This document shows positions 32,581-44,316 of a stretch of DNA of 64,000 bases, one piece after another. Within the stretch, counting starts at the first letter, position 1. Each line of letters opens with the position of its first letter. The translations under genes and the position numbers were made by a program. Below the pieces are notes generated by a model. It did not search any database and had not been told where the DNA came from. It saw nothing but the letters and a program-made list of their open reading frames with translations. The stretch is taken from assembly GCA_020740775.1 (NCBI GenBank), contig JAHEWK010000011.1, positions 496,001 to 560,000 on the forward strand. Reading direction: 5' to 3'. Origin of the DNA: Ilyonectria destructans. Its lineage: Eukaryota; Ascomycota; Sordariomycetes; Hypocreales; Nectriaceae.

Positions 32581-32966
32581 GTGTTCCATACGAGAGAGAT
32601 GTTATGATCTCAAGTTTGTCTTCTTCATGTAACTTTAACTTTATGTCGCCTCAGTCGGACCCTAGTAGCAACACTGTCAATACAAGTTGTACTTTGAAAT
32701 GTTCCATTAAACTGTGATGTATGTAATTTGCAAACACCCAAACCTTATACTGGGTCTGGAACTTTACTACTGAACTCAATGAATCGCGTCATCTGGCACT
32801 GAACAAGGAACGTAATTCTAGGCAGATGCCGATCACTAAATCTAGTGGATCCACGGGATGCTACGTATGTGACTCGGATGTGATCCAGCCGACCCGCTGC
32901 ATGACAAATAGAATGAAGTTGCAAGTATATGTGTGATTACTAGGCGTGATCGACTTGCCGAGTAAC
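32581..32966. other. Convergent spacer (LPMO and P450)
   Basis: 386 bases shared by two gene 3' ends; no feature beyond AT-rich untranslated sequence. Confidence 0.5.
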
Positions 32967-34751
32967 TCAAGATACCTTGTTTGTAGCCGCAGTGTATGCT
33001 TTCAACTGTTCCATGGCGTCCTCGAAATCTCTCTCAATCACCTCCACTTGCCTTGACGAACGGGGCGTGATGGAGCAGGGAAACGGAAGGGGGGAGGAGT
33101 TGAACCCTTCAGAAAAGGCGAATCTGCGGATGTTAGTACTGTAACTACTGTTTGAATCATCGGGCTTACATGTCAACATCCACATCCCTCCCGTCATGTC
33201 CTTTTTCTGGATTCACCTCAAACGCCCAGAGTATGCGTGCAATGTTGATTGTTACCGAAGCAGAACCTAGATGCATGCCAGGGCAGATGCGTCGACCCCA
33301 TCCGAAAGCGCTGTGGCCAAATGTGCCGGGATAGTTTCGTTCTTCTATGAAGCGCTCCGGTCGAAACTCGTCGGGTTCAGGAAAGTCGGCTTCATTGTGA
33401 TGGACTAGAGAGTTAGTAGAGTCTAAGGTGAAAAAGGACTACTCACTACTCCAGAGAGGCGCAATGATTGTGCTCCCCTTGGGAATAAACATCCCTTTGT
33501 ACACGTTGTCTGCCGTGCTTGCATGAGGAGTTCCTCCTAGTACTGCTACAGGTCGCCAGCGCAATGTTTCCGATGCAATTGCTCTCACGTACTCCAACTT
33601 GGGCAAGTCATCGAATGTGGGAAGGCGATCGAATCCGATAACTCTGTCAAGTTCCTCTTGCGCTCGTGGGATAAACTGAGGGCCAAACTTGACACAAGCA
33701 AGGAAAAAGCTGGCAAGAGAACCGGCAGACTAATACCATTAGAATTGTCTCGTTCTCGCATCAGACACTTACTGTTTCTACTCCAGCCCCAAATGGAGAT
33801 CCTGCGGTATAGGCAAGTTCAAGATCTGACATTCCAAGGTTTTCTTGTTCGTTCAGTAGGTGCTTCGCAAAAGACGCTGGCGCAGTTCCTTGGGCAACCT
33901 TTTCACGGACTTCGTCCATGAGCTCAGTGTACATTTTGATATCTTTTTGACGTTGCTGGAGAACTTCTGCTTTCCAAGGTGCAAAGATGGCCGGAACGTA
34001 TTTCAACGCGGGATACCGTTCTACTGCAAACTTTCCAGGAATACTAAAACGTTAGAGCATTCAAAATAGGATAAGAGACTTACTTGACCATTGTTAGGCG
34101 CTCCATTGACTCGGCATTCCGGCGGACCACGATGTCGGTTGTGACGTCTTCAACTCTTCGCCCGTAAGTGACAGTGACAATGACTGAAGCTGCGTATCGT
34201 TCCAGATGTGTTCGAAAGCCAGTAGGGTCCGTCAAAAGGTCGTGCATCAGTACCTTTGATTCCAGACTCTGGATCGGTCGATAGGTTTCGCTCTGGCGTT
34301 GCATGAAACCTCCATGCAGCAACTTTCGCCAACGTCGCCAGTACGAGGAATACGGAGCCATGAGTCCTCTCATCCCTCCCGACAAGAGTTCACCTCCCAT
34401 GATGAAACGAGGTCGAGAGGAATAGACGGCACCTCGCTTCTCCAACAAATCCCAAGCTGCCTGGGCGGAACCCAACACAATCGTGGGAGTTGGCCCGAGC
34501 TGGAGGTAAACTACATCTCCATACTGCCGGCTAAGCTCCTCAAACCACAACCACGGTTTTCTGATACCAACTTTGATGGTTTTGGGCCCTGGCGGCAGTT
34601 GAGAACGATGCGAATGAAGCTTCCATTCTTGTCGAAGCTGATTGTGTCAGTTGGCCCAACATTTAGCCGAGAGACTTACCCGCGGGAATGACAAGGCCAC
34701 ATAAAAAAGCGCAACAACGACGCCCAAGGCGAAGACAGTTGTACCAAACAT
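32967..34751 (-). CDS. Cytochrome P450 monooxygenase
   Basis: Six exons on the minus strand: 34680-34751, 34084-34637, 33773-34043, 33447-33729, 33170-33404 and 32967-33123, total 1572 nt (523 residues). The N-terminus is a single membrane anchor (MFGTTVFALGVVVALFYVALSF), then the hinge QLPPGPK, the I-helix (GSPFGAGVETSAGS), the K-helix ExxR in ASETLRWRP, and the heme loop FGWGRRICPG with the cysteine ligand intact. Layout resembles the O-methylsterigmatocystin-oxidoreductase-like group common in ascomycetes. It sits in the ER membrane and needs a P450 reductase. Divergent, with 374 bases between, from a sugar porter; no backbone biosynthetic gene is nearby, so a catabolic or detoxifying role is as likely as secondary metabolism. 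Confidence 0.94.
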
Positions 34752-35125
34752 TTTGAGTTACAGAATGAAGAAGATGGAATTGGGGCTTGTGTTAAAGCGA
34801 TTCAACTGCCATGACAACTGCCGATCTTATCTCGATAAGAAGCCACCCCCGCTCAAAATGATGTTTTTGATGAAATACCGCGGCCTTTCACCCATGCAAG
34901 TCTGGGCAAAGAGTTAGCTCATATAATGATTTGATGTCCATCCTACCCCGCATTATTTTGCCCCATACCGTCATATGACAGATGTTTAGCGCGGGGTGTG
35001 ACATGTACAAGTGGATTGGATCCACGATTCACCGGGTATAATTACCCTCGACATAGATATGAGTTGATGAAGACGCTGTTGATGAAGATGATATTGATGA
35101 AGCAATTACTTGCGCATTCAACACG
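34752..35125. promoter_or_regulatory. Shared divergent promoter of P450 and sugar porter
   Basis: 374 bases separate two divergent start codons. An inverted pair of GATA sites, CTTATC-TC-GATAAG, lies at 34826-34839, a plausible target of a GATA (nitrogen or light) regulator. Near the porter start a GTTGATGAAGA-like word is repeated three times. Confidence 0.4.
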
Positions 35126-36952
35126 ATGAAGACTTACTCTTGGCTTGATAAGCCGTTTTTGACTGCTTTGTTTTTGGGAATCGGCGGGTTCCTATACGGA
35201 TAGTAAGGCTCATCCCAATCATAACGAGGACATCTAACAATTCAGTGACTCTGGAATCATTACTCCGAGTTTAGCATTGTCATCGTTTCTAAGTCACTTT
35301 GGTAATCCCGATGCTCCTCTTCGCGGAGCCATTGTGTCTGTTTACCAGGCCGGAGGTAAGTTATTTCCGGCTTAGCAAACGCTTACTGATCATGTAGCCT
35401 GGCTTGGCAGCGCCTCTGTCGGCATCACCAGCGATTGGCTCGGCAGAAGAAAAGCCATTGCGTTTGGATGCATTTGGGGCGTCATTGGTGGCGCCTTGAT
35501 GGCTGGAGCGGCCCATGTAGCCATGCGTAAGTTTATTGTTTCGAGGGAGACAAAGCTAACTTGAGTAGTCATTATCGGTCGCTTGCTTGTTGGTTTCGCT
35601 GTGGGGACGATTACTGGTGTCGCTCCAGTCTTTGGTGCCGAGATTGCCAAGGTACGACTGACATTTGACATTGATCTACGGAGTAGCTAATTTTCAGACA
35701 CACCAACGAGCCAAAATTACGGCAGTCAATCAGATGAGTGAGTCCATGTATGTTCCGGCATCTACAATGCTAATTAATTAGTGGTCGCATGGGGCTTCTT
35801 TGTCGCACTATGGACTGGAGTTGGTGAAGGCCGCTGGGATAGCCCCAATCAATGGAGACTCGGTTTCGCCATTCAGAGTATTCCGGCTCTCCTCCTTGGT
35901 GTTGGAGTGCTGTTTATCGGCGAGTCTCCAAGATGGCTGCTTCTTAAAGGACGCCATGACGAGGCTAGAGAGGCTTTTCTCAGCTACCACTACGACGGAT
36001 CCAACGAGGCATGGTGCGACACCGAATTCACATTGATCCACATCAATATTTCCGAAGAATTACAAGCCCAAGGCCGACTATCATGGAAAGAGCTGTTCAA
36101 AACCTCGGCTTTCCGCAACCGTCTCTTTGTCGGGTCTTTTGTCTGGGCAGCAGCCATGCTATCTGGCATCTCGTTTGTCCAGTACTACCAAACCGCCATC
36201 TATTCAACTCTGCAGTTCGACCAAGACAGACAGCTTCTCGTCAGTGGACTTTACGGTTCTGTCGGGCCAGTAGCGTGCCTGGCGTCTTTGTTCTTTGTCG
36301 ATCGAATCGCACGCAGGAAAATCCTCATCTTCAGCTCATCCCTCCTCTCGGTTTGTTACATGATCATCACCATCATTGCCGCGCTATTCCCAGCCCAGCC
36401 AGGAATGCCCACAAACGCCGCAGCTCAACGCGGTCTCATTGCTTGCATCTTTGCAGTTTCGGCGAATTACTCGGCTCTCCTTGGCCCAATGACATGGATT
36501 ATTCCGTAAGTCTCCCACCTAGTCTATTTCCATGCTAACAAATCAGTCCCGAGGTCTTTACCACTGAGCTACGAGCAAAGGCAAATGCTATTGTGCAAGT
36601 TATTCATTACTCAATCAGTTTGATCATCACTCAATGCTCTCCCATTGCGTTGGCAGAAGTGGGATGGAAATATTACGTGAGTCCCAACAAGGTTTACCCG
36701 ACGCAACTAACAATCGAAGATCCTTTTCATCCTTACTAATGCTCTTTGCGCATTGGTGTTTGCCTTTGCATACCCAGAGACTAGAGGTGAGTCGGACCTT
36801 TTCACTTTTACTTTGTACTAACATCGCAAGGTAAATCACTCGAGGAAATTGACGAGATTTTTGGGGACATCAAAATCATTCACGAAAGTGATGTCAAATT
36901 TGAGGAAAAGATGGGTATTGAAATTGTAGAGACTCGAAATAGCGCGGCCTAG
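35126..36952 (+). CDS. MFS sugar porter
   Basis: Nine exons: 35126-35202, 35246-35355, 35398-35526, 35569-35651, 35698-35737, 35782-36505, 36547-36676, 36720-36786 and 36831-36952, total 1482 nt (493 residues). Sugar-porter signatures are present: GGFLYGYDSGIITPSL in helix 1, the D-x-x-G-R-R loop (SDWLGRRKA), IIGRLLVGFAVG, GESPRWLL with the following basic loop, a second D-R-x-A-R-R motif (VDRIARRK), and the end PETRGKSLEEID. Twelve helices fit the length. It is a plasma-membrane proton/sugar symporter by family; the sugar cannot be read from sequence. Placed beside an LPMO and a P450, it may belong to a carbon-acquisition neighbourhood. Confidence 0.94.
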
Positions 36953-37204
36953 ACGGTTGATACATTGACGATCCAGAGCAAGCAACGTCTAGCATCTGAC
37001 AATTATTCATTCACAGATAGATGTCCAATTAAGCCAAATCTCATCTCACGTCACTTACGGACAGATTGCTAGCGACGCGTGTTTTATTTTATGGGTGATC
37101 AGCCCACTAAAACTGGGTTATTATTTTAATGAATGTATCCAATCCTGCCACCCTGCTGAACCTCCCCCACCCATCCCCTTTTCTTGTTGAGTAAGTCTCG
37201 TAGT

Positions 37205-37902
37205 CTAGACGGAAATGCCCAAAATGCTAAGGCCGAGAGAGCTCAGGATGTTTGCCGCACTGGTGAGAAGGCTGGTCAAAACGCCACCGAGGCCGGTGAC
37301 AACAGCAGAAGCAGTGGCGTTGACCCTAAGGCCCTGGACAAATTGCGTGAGAGGAGTAAGGATGTTGTTAACCGCAGCCTTGATAGCGTTGACTTCGGTG
37401 ACAATAAGTTGCTTGACGCTGGGAGTAAGCACGCTAACGGAGGCGGTGACGGTAGCAGTGACATTATTGACAGCAGCAACAGCACTGTCGATGGCGGCCT
37501 TGATCTGTGCAATCTGTGCGGTAGTCAAGTTGTTGACATCGGCGCCAATTTCAGCCGCGGCTTCAGTAGTAGCGTCCGTAATGTTACCGGCAGCAACGTT
37601 GAGAACACTGACAACCGCATCAAGGTTGGCCTGGAGCTGAAACTGAAGTTGTACGAGAACACTAGCAGCGACATTGCTCTGGATAGAAGCAACAATGGTT
37701 TCTAACTGGTTAGCGACGTTTTTTTTTAGGTGGTTCTAAACTCACTGATGTTGGCGAGGTTGCCCGCGGTGCTGGCGGTGATGGTGTTGGCAATGTTCTG
37801 GACCGTTCCTAGGACAGTAGTCTGTCTCTTGTCCTGATGCGCCTGCATCGTAGGAGCAGCCAAAGCGGCAGTGGCAAAGAAGAGGACGTTGGAGAACTTC
37901 AT
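37205..37902 (-). CDS. Small secreted helical protein, HsbA-like
   Basis: Two exons on the minus strand, 37746-37902 and 37205-37701, total 654 nt (217 residues). Splicing at the AG of TTAG (acceptor 37702) is the only choice that keeps the frame open. The signal peptide MKFSNVLFFATAALAAP is followed by a Lys-Arg site (HQDKRQTT), then long Ala/Val/Leu/Thr-rich amphipathic helices with almost no Cys or Trp. This matches the general look of hydrophobic-surface-binding protein A and cell-wall mannoprotein-like families, which coat hydrophobic surfaces and can recruit cutinases or lipases. The family call is by resemblance only. Confidence 0.75.
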
Positions 37903-40626
37903 TGTGAATGTGATGTAGAGATGATGTTGGAGATGGTGAATTGTTGCTGGATGATGGATGATGGATTATGGATTCCTTTGAAGACACCCAGCCTATATAT
38001 ACGCTCTTACTCGGAACAATACTCCTTCGAATCCGCATTTGGATGCATGCCGCACGTTGTCAGGTTGAGTTCGCACCAGGTTTGAGCACATTCCAGCGAC
38101 CAATGCTTGTTGTTTCCGGAGCGGAGCGTGGCTTAGCCAAGACATACTTTGAAGATGCTTACGATCTGTTGTCTTGGCTGTTTTCTCAGACAAGTTTCGC
38201 ACAGAAGATCATTCCACGATTGGCGCAATCGTCTCGGGTCGCTCCGGGCGGCCATCTAAGTCATCTCAGACAAGTGCGTGTTATCGTCGCTTGATTCGAA
38301 ATTCGAGGCCCGCTAAGCGCTTGGGGAAACTGAATCGCAGGCGTTAATTCGGGAAATCGTTCAAATGACTTTAAAGGTTGAGCTTAGATACAAAGCTTAT
38401 TGTTAAACATAGAAATCGAGCTCGTAGCATGGCAATCGCAGCTAATCGTCCACCATCTCGATGGCTTGGTTAGCCGGCCCACAGCGGAGACAGATCATTC
38501 CGTGAGTGAATACAAAGGAACGGTTTCCAGTCCGATCTGCAATTCGAGGCTCGTCCCGCAGTGCAACACTCCCAAAGCGGGCAAGTTTGTGAAGCTCCAT
38601 CAACCTACAGCTTTAGACGGGCCGTCGGGCCTTTCTACTCCCCGAGCCGCAGCTCCATAACGGGTCTTGCCGCTAGGAATGGGTTGCCATCTATGGGGTT
38701 GCTCCACGATCGGCAATAATCCTTTGCCAACTCCTCGGATGCATGAAAGCATCACTTAATGAGTCATAGACCTTGATTCGGTCGAGACAATGCCTCTCGC
38801 TTGATGGGCTCTGAAGTCACAGAGGTCCAGACTCAAGCGTTGTGCGCTGTAATCTCCTACTTCCCGGAAGAGGGGACGGGAATCAACTTGGCCTGCGGCA
38901 ATTGCCGTGAGTTTATTCTGGCCAAAGAAAGCCTCTCCAGAGTTAGCCGGCCGCCTTGGCAGCGTCCTTTTGGGTCTAATCACTGACTTCCCGTCGGAGG
39001 AATGCATTAAACAATGCCCGAAGCCTGGTCTAGGCTCGGATAATCGCCGACGGGCGGTGTAGCGTGCCGTCTAGAACATCTAGGGGGCGCAGGTATGTCT
39101 CAAAAGATGGTTGATTGGCCTACGTAGCGAAGTGGACCAGGAGCTATGAGAACGACCATGAAGAAACTCGTGGGTATTACCAAAGCATCAACTACACCGT
39201 CTTTTCAGCTACCAACTGTAGATTGAATCTGCCAGCAAATTGTCAGCATCCGTCTACTGAAACATGGGCCGCTCCCATCCGAGTCATATTACGCAAGTGT
39301 CTGTTTGTCGCACATGCGCTCGGATACTTTCATACAAGATCGTCAAGAGCGGATCACGGGTCAAGCACATCCTTTCTCTTTCAGCATTGTCTCATCCCGG
39401 ATGGTATCCATGTGGCCCTTGGCGAGACACGGGTGGAGGATCTGCAACGTCAGCCGAACTTTGACATCCGCCCAACCAACGAAGACGTGGTTCCGGGTTC
39501 CCGAATCTAACACATGTAGTTGTTTGGCCGAGACTCCTTGGATATCTATTGGCTCAAGGATGGGCATTGCGGAATCACATTCCCACAGTGTCTGCAGATT
39601 AAGGAAATGCCAAGGACTTATCTCTGCTCCACAACAGCTGTCTCGGATCTCATGAGCGGCACGGATCTGAGATAGGACATGGTTTTCAGCTTGGTCAGAT
39701 TCTATAGATAATCCTGGGCATCAACGCAGATGCATCGACTGAATGAGCTGGGTGTGGGGATATCATGGCGACGATTAGGCATGAGAGGAGGCGGCTGAAT
39801 TATGTCAAAGATCAACCTTGTTGTAGTTGATTATTGCATATTGAGTATTGAGGGATTAAGTTGTGTGGATTAGAAAACAGGAGCTTGATGTGCCACGAGT
39901 TCTCAGGACTAGTTAAACGTCATGCTTGGAAGACGTCACTGTGTAGTAGGAGGAATGGTTCTCAGTGAATTTGTTTGATTGAGACTCGTAGCGTATCAGG
40001 GATGCCCAGTAGTTTAACTGACCTGACACCTTGACCCGAGTCGGGTTGGAATAGCTAATTTGTGCTGGAGAATGCGAGGATCAGACTCAATGAAGTGCAT
40101 TCCCAACATTGCCAATGTCAATGTATAAGGTCTTTAGCACCGGTGTTTGTTTACTTTACTCCAGGCTTGATATTCATACCTATTGCATTTATTTCAGATT
40201 TATTCCTCCGTTCATGTGAATTCTTGTTTGATGAGTAGATGCAGGGTAAGTTGGCCCGGGATCGACCCACTTCCCGTTCCGGCCCCGGACGTCCGGGTCG
40301 GCATGTATTCCCGGAGTATTTTCCGGGTGGGTCAATTGCCAAGCTTCTTAATAAAGGGCTTGGCACTCAAACTTCTCACATTGCAATATCAAGACTGGGC
40401 ATGAAGGGTTCCCGGTCAGTGTGTGACATCCTACTCCTAATTGGACAGTCAGCTGGTGGAATGTCTGCGTCGGCGGATTGCGCTCATGGTCACAGGTCAA
40501 CGAGAAGGCCGGTGACCGATTCATCTATGGACAAGACTAAAGAGACGAATTCTCACAAACCCCATCTCCAATTGTCCATCCATACCTCTGCTCATACTCG
40601 AGACACCACCCACCGTCCCGAGTCCT
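37903..40626. other. Gene-poor region
   Basis: About 2.7 kb. Open frames (for example 39115-39510) have no domain or clear start. 40255-40335 is GC-rich with CCGG words like those near 6800. No RNA gene or mobile-element end is seen. Confidence 0.45.
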
Positions 40627-41549
40627 TCAGTGAAGGCCGCCTTCGTAGTCGTCATCGTACTCATACGGTGCATAAGGGGTCCATAGGGCTGAAGGCTCGC
40701 CGGGAAGAGGTCTTCTCGCGGTGTAACGCATAGTCACCTCTACTCTTCTGTTATGGCTGAGCGCAGCAATACGCCCGGCAATCCTGGCGAAGGCGTTTTC
40801 ACTCCCAGCTGTAAAGGTAAAGTTGAAGGTCTCAGCCGTCATGCCATCTGGCACAGCGTCCGAGTTCTCTGTGGCGTTTGGGTACCCGACGACTGTGCTG
40901 ACAATCCTTGTGCTGGCGACGACTGCGTCGGCAGTGTTTGCGTTGCTGGTGCCTGTTTTGATTGTGTCTGAGTCTGAGCTTGAGCTTGAGTCTGAGCTTG
41001 AGTCTGAGTCTGAGTCGGAGTCGGCATGGCCTCTCTCACGCGCGGCCTTGTCCTTGAGGAACTCTTCATACACCACGGACGGACTCTCCATATTTTGGCT
41101 TATTTTTGGTTTGCATTTGGACCATGGCCAATTGGGTATTATAGAGCCCTGCAGCTCGTGTTTGTCGACTGCACAAGTATTAGATGGAGCGATTGGACAT
41201 GCGATAGAAACGTACACCAGATTTTCCAGAAGATCATATCAACTAGGTAGTCGAAGAATGAGGTTCTAATGGCCTCATGCTTGGTTTCCGTGGCCCAGTC
41301 GCAAACCCGACCAACGGCTTCCTGTCGCAGCTCATCGTAGACTCGCTGATCTACACCAGGGACCATATAATCGAAGTAGGCGTGCATGTGCTCACGCCGG
41401 GATTCGGTATTCGTAGGGTCGACATCATCAGGAGATAGGTGGAATTTCATGCCACGTTTCCCCACTGGCGAAAAGTCGCTATATAGTTTTGGAGGGACCT
41501 GGTTCGTGTCCATCTCGATGGCTTGCGTTGGCTCGAGTCTCTGCGACAT
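40627..41549 (-). CDS. Orphan gene A: PGD-DPTN protein with FKTG-like C-terminus
   Basis: Two exons on the minus strand, 41216-41549 and 40627-41168 (donor GTACGT), total 876 nt (291 residues); an alternative ATG is at 41513. Domain order: an N-terminal family domain (LYSDFSPVGKRGMKFHLSPD, then DVDPTNTESRREHMHAYFDY), a helical part ending FFDYLVDMIFWKIW, a W-P-W linker after the intron, an Asp/Ser run, then ENSDAVPDGMTAETFNFTF and TAGSENAFARIAGRIAALS near the C-terminus. Genes B and C share the first part and the intron position; C also shares the end. No signal peptide or membrane helix is seen. Upstream on the same strand is an eroded AT-hook-like exon. I know no named family; function unknown. 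Confidence 0.8.
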
Positions 41550-42205
41550 TGTTGGTAGGTAGGGGAGGAAAGTCGAGAGACGAGTCGGAGGACAGGGGAA
41601 GTCGGTTAGGGAGGAGGTTTCGAGAAAGGTTCGGGAGGGAATTCGGCTGAGGCTCAGGGCTAGAATCGAGAGCTGTTCTTTGAGGGATGACCGCAACTGC
41701 GTTTGATCGTGGTATTAGTTCGACGGTAAATTGCAATAGACCACAGTTTGGGATGCCGGAGATGTAGCGTGCAGAAAGAGGAAGAGAGCCCACGGGCGGG
41801 CGCTGTTTATCGCGCTTCGTGTCCACTCCATCAATGCGAGTGTGAGGCTCGTGCATGCTGTCAGAGTTGCCGTGAGTGACTCCAGTTGAGATGAGATGCG
41901 GTGGTTCACTGGAAATCAGCATGCGCAGCGCGGCAAAAGTTAGCACAGCCTCTCTGCAGCCTAAAATTGAGGGCACAGCTTCATCACTGTGTCACTATTA
42001 ACTTGAACTTGCCGTAAAGTTGGTTTATTACTCGTATCTGTCAACTTCCTTTGTACTGCAACTATTCTTGCCACATATCGGGCCCATCACACCGACGACA
42101 GCTAAACGACCCCAGCGAACTCTTCCCGTGTCCCAAAATCTTCAACCACGTCGTGAATAATCGCCCAAAACAGCCGCCATCCGGGCGTTGAGTTGTCGCA
42201 GGACA
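41550..42205 (-). other. Leader region of gene A with eroded AT-hook-like exon
   Basis: On the minus strand, 41661-41715 reads T-T-I-K-R-S-C-G-H-P-S-K-N in the frame corresponding to the AT-hook exons of gene F, and is preceded by a TKRDKQRPPV block also found, altered, near 55.7 kb and 47.75 kb. The splice acceptor is damaged (AATACC in place of CAG). It may be untranslated leader in gene A. 41950-42205 is the 3' flank shared with gene I. Confidence 0.45.
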
Positions 42206-43021
42206 CTACTGGGGCTCTTCATGGCCACTAGCACCATCGCTAGGACGACGGCGATAGTCAATGAATCCGGTACTGGCATCGGTTTCCATGAACCAGGTGG
42301 TATTCTCCGCACGTTGGCACTCAGCAGAGCGCACCTCGTTGATGGGGAACACGTGGAGGCCGATTTGGCGGATGTTACTCTGCTGGGCTGCCATACCGCA
42401 AACTTGCACCACTTGGTTTACATGGCCAGACCTGAGGAAAAAGTCCCCCTCCGAGAGCTCGAACGCGACACCCGGGGTTTGGAGAAACCCATCCTTGTTG
42501 GTGACAAAACTAGCCGGCATGTCTGGAACAGACTGGGGCTCGTTTCGTCCATCAAGCTGTCCTTCCGGGTCAGTCTGCACGCCTTCTTCGGGGTCGAGAG
42601 GATCACTACTTACGTCAGAAACGTCAGCAACGTCAGAACCGTCAGAAACATTTCCAGTCTGGTTGCTGTCTTGGTCCTGGGCCTGGGACTGGGCAAAGCC
42701 CTGGACGAATCCCCTTTCGTAGCCATTTTGGAGACCCTGGGCGAAGCTCTGGGTGTGGTCCTCTCCGACATCTTGAGCTTGGTGCTGGCTTGGGTGCTGG
42801 TCGTTGTCTTGTTCCTGGCCCTGGGACAGGGCAAACCCCTCTGCGAAGCCCTGGGTGAAGCCCTGGGTGAAACCATGGAAGTGGTCTTGTCTGACACCTT
42901 CACTTTGGTGTTGGCTTGGGTGCTGGTCGGAGTTTTGGCCTTGGCCCTGGCGTCGAGAGTTGTGATTTCTGCCATATGGCTCACGTCGGTTGTTGTTTCG
43001 GCGGGCTCTCTGTCGAAGCAT
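42206..43021 (-). CDS. Orphan gene G: Arg-rich/QGF-repeat protein with FKTG domain
   Basis: Intronless, 271 residues. It begins with a basic MLRQRARRNNNRREPYGRN block nearly identical to the start of gene H, then Gln/Gly/Phe-rich repeats (FTQGF, FAEGF, FAQGL, FVQGF and SQHQ units), an acidic Asp/Ser stretch (VSDGSDVADVSDVS) and a C-terminal domain from about residue 185: GDFFLRSGHVNQVVQVCGMAA, then VFPIN, A-E-C-Q-R and TTWFMETDAS. That domain is shared with genes E and I. Low-complexity Phe/Gly/Gln repeats beside a basic patch suggest RNA binding or condensate formation, as inference only. The 5' leader matches that of gene H and the 3' flank that of gene I. Confidence 0.8.
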   Translation of the reverse strand: MLRQRARRNNNRREPYGRNHNSRRQGQGQNSDQHPSQHQSEGVRQDHFHGFTQGFTQGFAEGFALSQGQEQDNDQHPSQHQAQDVGEDHTQSFAQGLQNGYERGFVQGFAQSQAQDQDSNQTGNVSDGSDVADVSDVSSDPLDPEEGVQTDPEGQLDGRNEPQSVPDMPASFVTNKDGFLQTPGVAFELSEGDFFLRSGHVNQVVQVCGMAAQQSNIRQIGLHVFPINEVRSAECQRAENTTWFMETDASTGFIDYRRRPSDGASGHEEPQ

Positions 43022-43396
43022 CTTGTCGACGGGTGCGGGATGCGCAATGGTGGTTGGAAGAGAATCTGGGAGAAGACTCGGACTTGGGCTCAGCGGCGAG
43101 CTTGAAGTGGGAGGGATGATTCGGGAGAGGTCGCGGAAGAGGACTCGAGATAGAGATGGAAAGAGGTGACATCGACGGAACGAGCGCTGTGGTGGAGCGT
43201 GGAAGGGTCAGATATTGACTGAGTGGTTCAGCAGCCATGATTCACAGTCAACGGAGTTCGGCGAAACTTCTTTGATACCTCGGTACACACAATGAATCCA
43301 GGCAGCAAACACCTGCACGCACTGAACGTGTGCCGCTGAATTTTCTTTCAACTCCAAAGACAATCACCACCAAGAAGTTCGACCAACGCAATCGTC
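43022..43396. other. Promoter/leader between divergent genes G and K
   Basis: The G side (43030-43200) closely matches the leader of gene H at about 56690-56880, including a CCTCTTCCGCGACCTCT-like tract. The K promoter is on the right. Confidence 0.5.
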
Positions 43397-43877
43397 ATGG
43401 CACCAAACGCGACCGAAGAGCGATCCAGTGTAAGCCCGGCAAAGGACCAGGCTTCTGGTGCTTCCGGATCTGGTGCAGCATCCGGTGCAGCATCCAGTGA
43501 GTTATCCCTCGTTCCAACTCCTCTCCTCTGCTACGTGAGCGGGAATCTGACATTTTGCTTCAGGTCCCGCGGCTGCTGAACGTCGGCCTCGAAATGACGA
43601 GCCTTCGCCAACCGCTTCCGCTTCCGGCATCGACTCTGGCTCTGCTTCTGATCCCACGGCTGCTGAACATCGACCCGACACCCCAGCGAAGACGCAACCC
43701 GATTCCCCTCGAAATGACGAACCCTCGCCAAGCCCTTCCGCCTCTGGTATCGACTCTAGCTCCGCTTCTAGCCCCGGGGAACCGTCCACCTCTACCAAGA
43801 AGGAAGAACACCAGGCTAGTATGACTCGTCTGCCTAAGTCTGTCGCTGCCCCTGGCTCCCATTCCGACTCTGTTTGA
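43397..43877 (+). CDS. Orphan gene K: disordered Ser/Pro-rich repeat protein
   Basis: Two exons, 43397-43496 and 43564-43877, total 414 nt (137 residues). The protein is wholly low complexity (Ser, Ala, Pro, Glu, Asp) and holds two copies of a unit of about 40 residues, each with RPRNDEPSP or SPRNDEPSP followed by SASGID. No domain, signal or helix is seen. Reading in frame through the TGA at 43875-43877 continues as D-Q-D-A-S-A-T-P-I, then TGFSPEAIEMLRPVE, which looks coding; the TGA could have come from CGA by one transition, so the gene may be truncated. It is divergent from G in the orphan array. Confidence 0.6.
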
Positions 43878-44167
43878 GATCAAGATGCGTCAGCCACGCC
43901 CATAGCCACCGGCTTTTCTCCCGAGGCCATCGAAATGCTGAGGCCCGTCGAGTCTTCAATTCCATTGTGTCACCACATCGCTCAAAACTCCTTGACAAGC
44001 AGTTCGCTCTGGTATTCCGCCGAACAAAGGGTGCACCCGCGTCGCATGTTGTTCGGGAAGCGATGAGGGTTTCGGGTGGATTAATGTTTCGAGACTGTCG
44101 TAGTCAGAGAAGTAGTAGTTTAGGCCGCAGGGCCTTTGAGGGAATTAATAAGGCTCACGAGGAGTGA
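43878..44167 (+). pseudogene. Possible former C-terminal part of gene K
   Basis: In frame with K, codons after the TGA read TGFSPEAIEMLRPVE. In another plus frame 43925-44167 reads ARRVFNSIVSPHRSKLLDKQ and KGAPASHVVREAMRVSGGLM, also coding-like, ending at a stop. One nonsense and one frameshift mutation would account for this. A hidden intron is the alternative, but no good splice pair was found. Confidence 0.4.
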
Positions 44168-44316
44168 ATAAAAACTCGGTGACGATTTGACATGTCTCTC
44201 ACGCGCAGAATCGTAAGTTAAAAGTGAAGTGGTGACAAAATTGATTGAACTATGATACATCTACTACAAGTACACTCCATCCCATGGCGTTCCGGTCCAA
44301 CCCAGTCATCAACCAC

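Noticed and set aside
31507..32589. A 360-codon open frame antisense to the LPMO gene
   Set aside because: It follows from the strong C-ending codon bias of the LPMO; its Gly/Arg/Val-rich translation has no domain and the sense gene is certain.
42188..43105. A 305-codon plus-strand frame over gene G
   Set aside because: The minus-strand frame matches gene H in its N-terminus and genes E and I in its C-terminus; the plus frame is its shadow.
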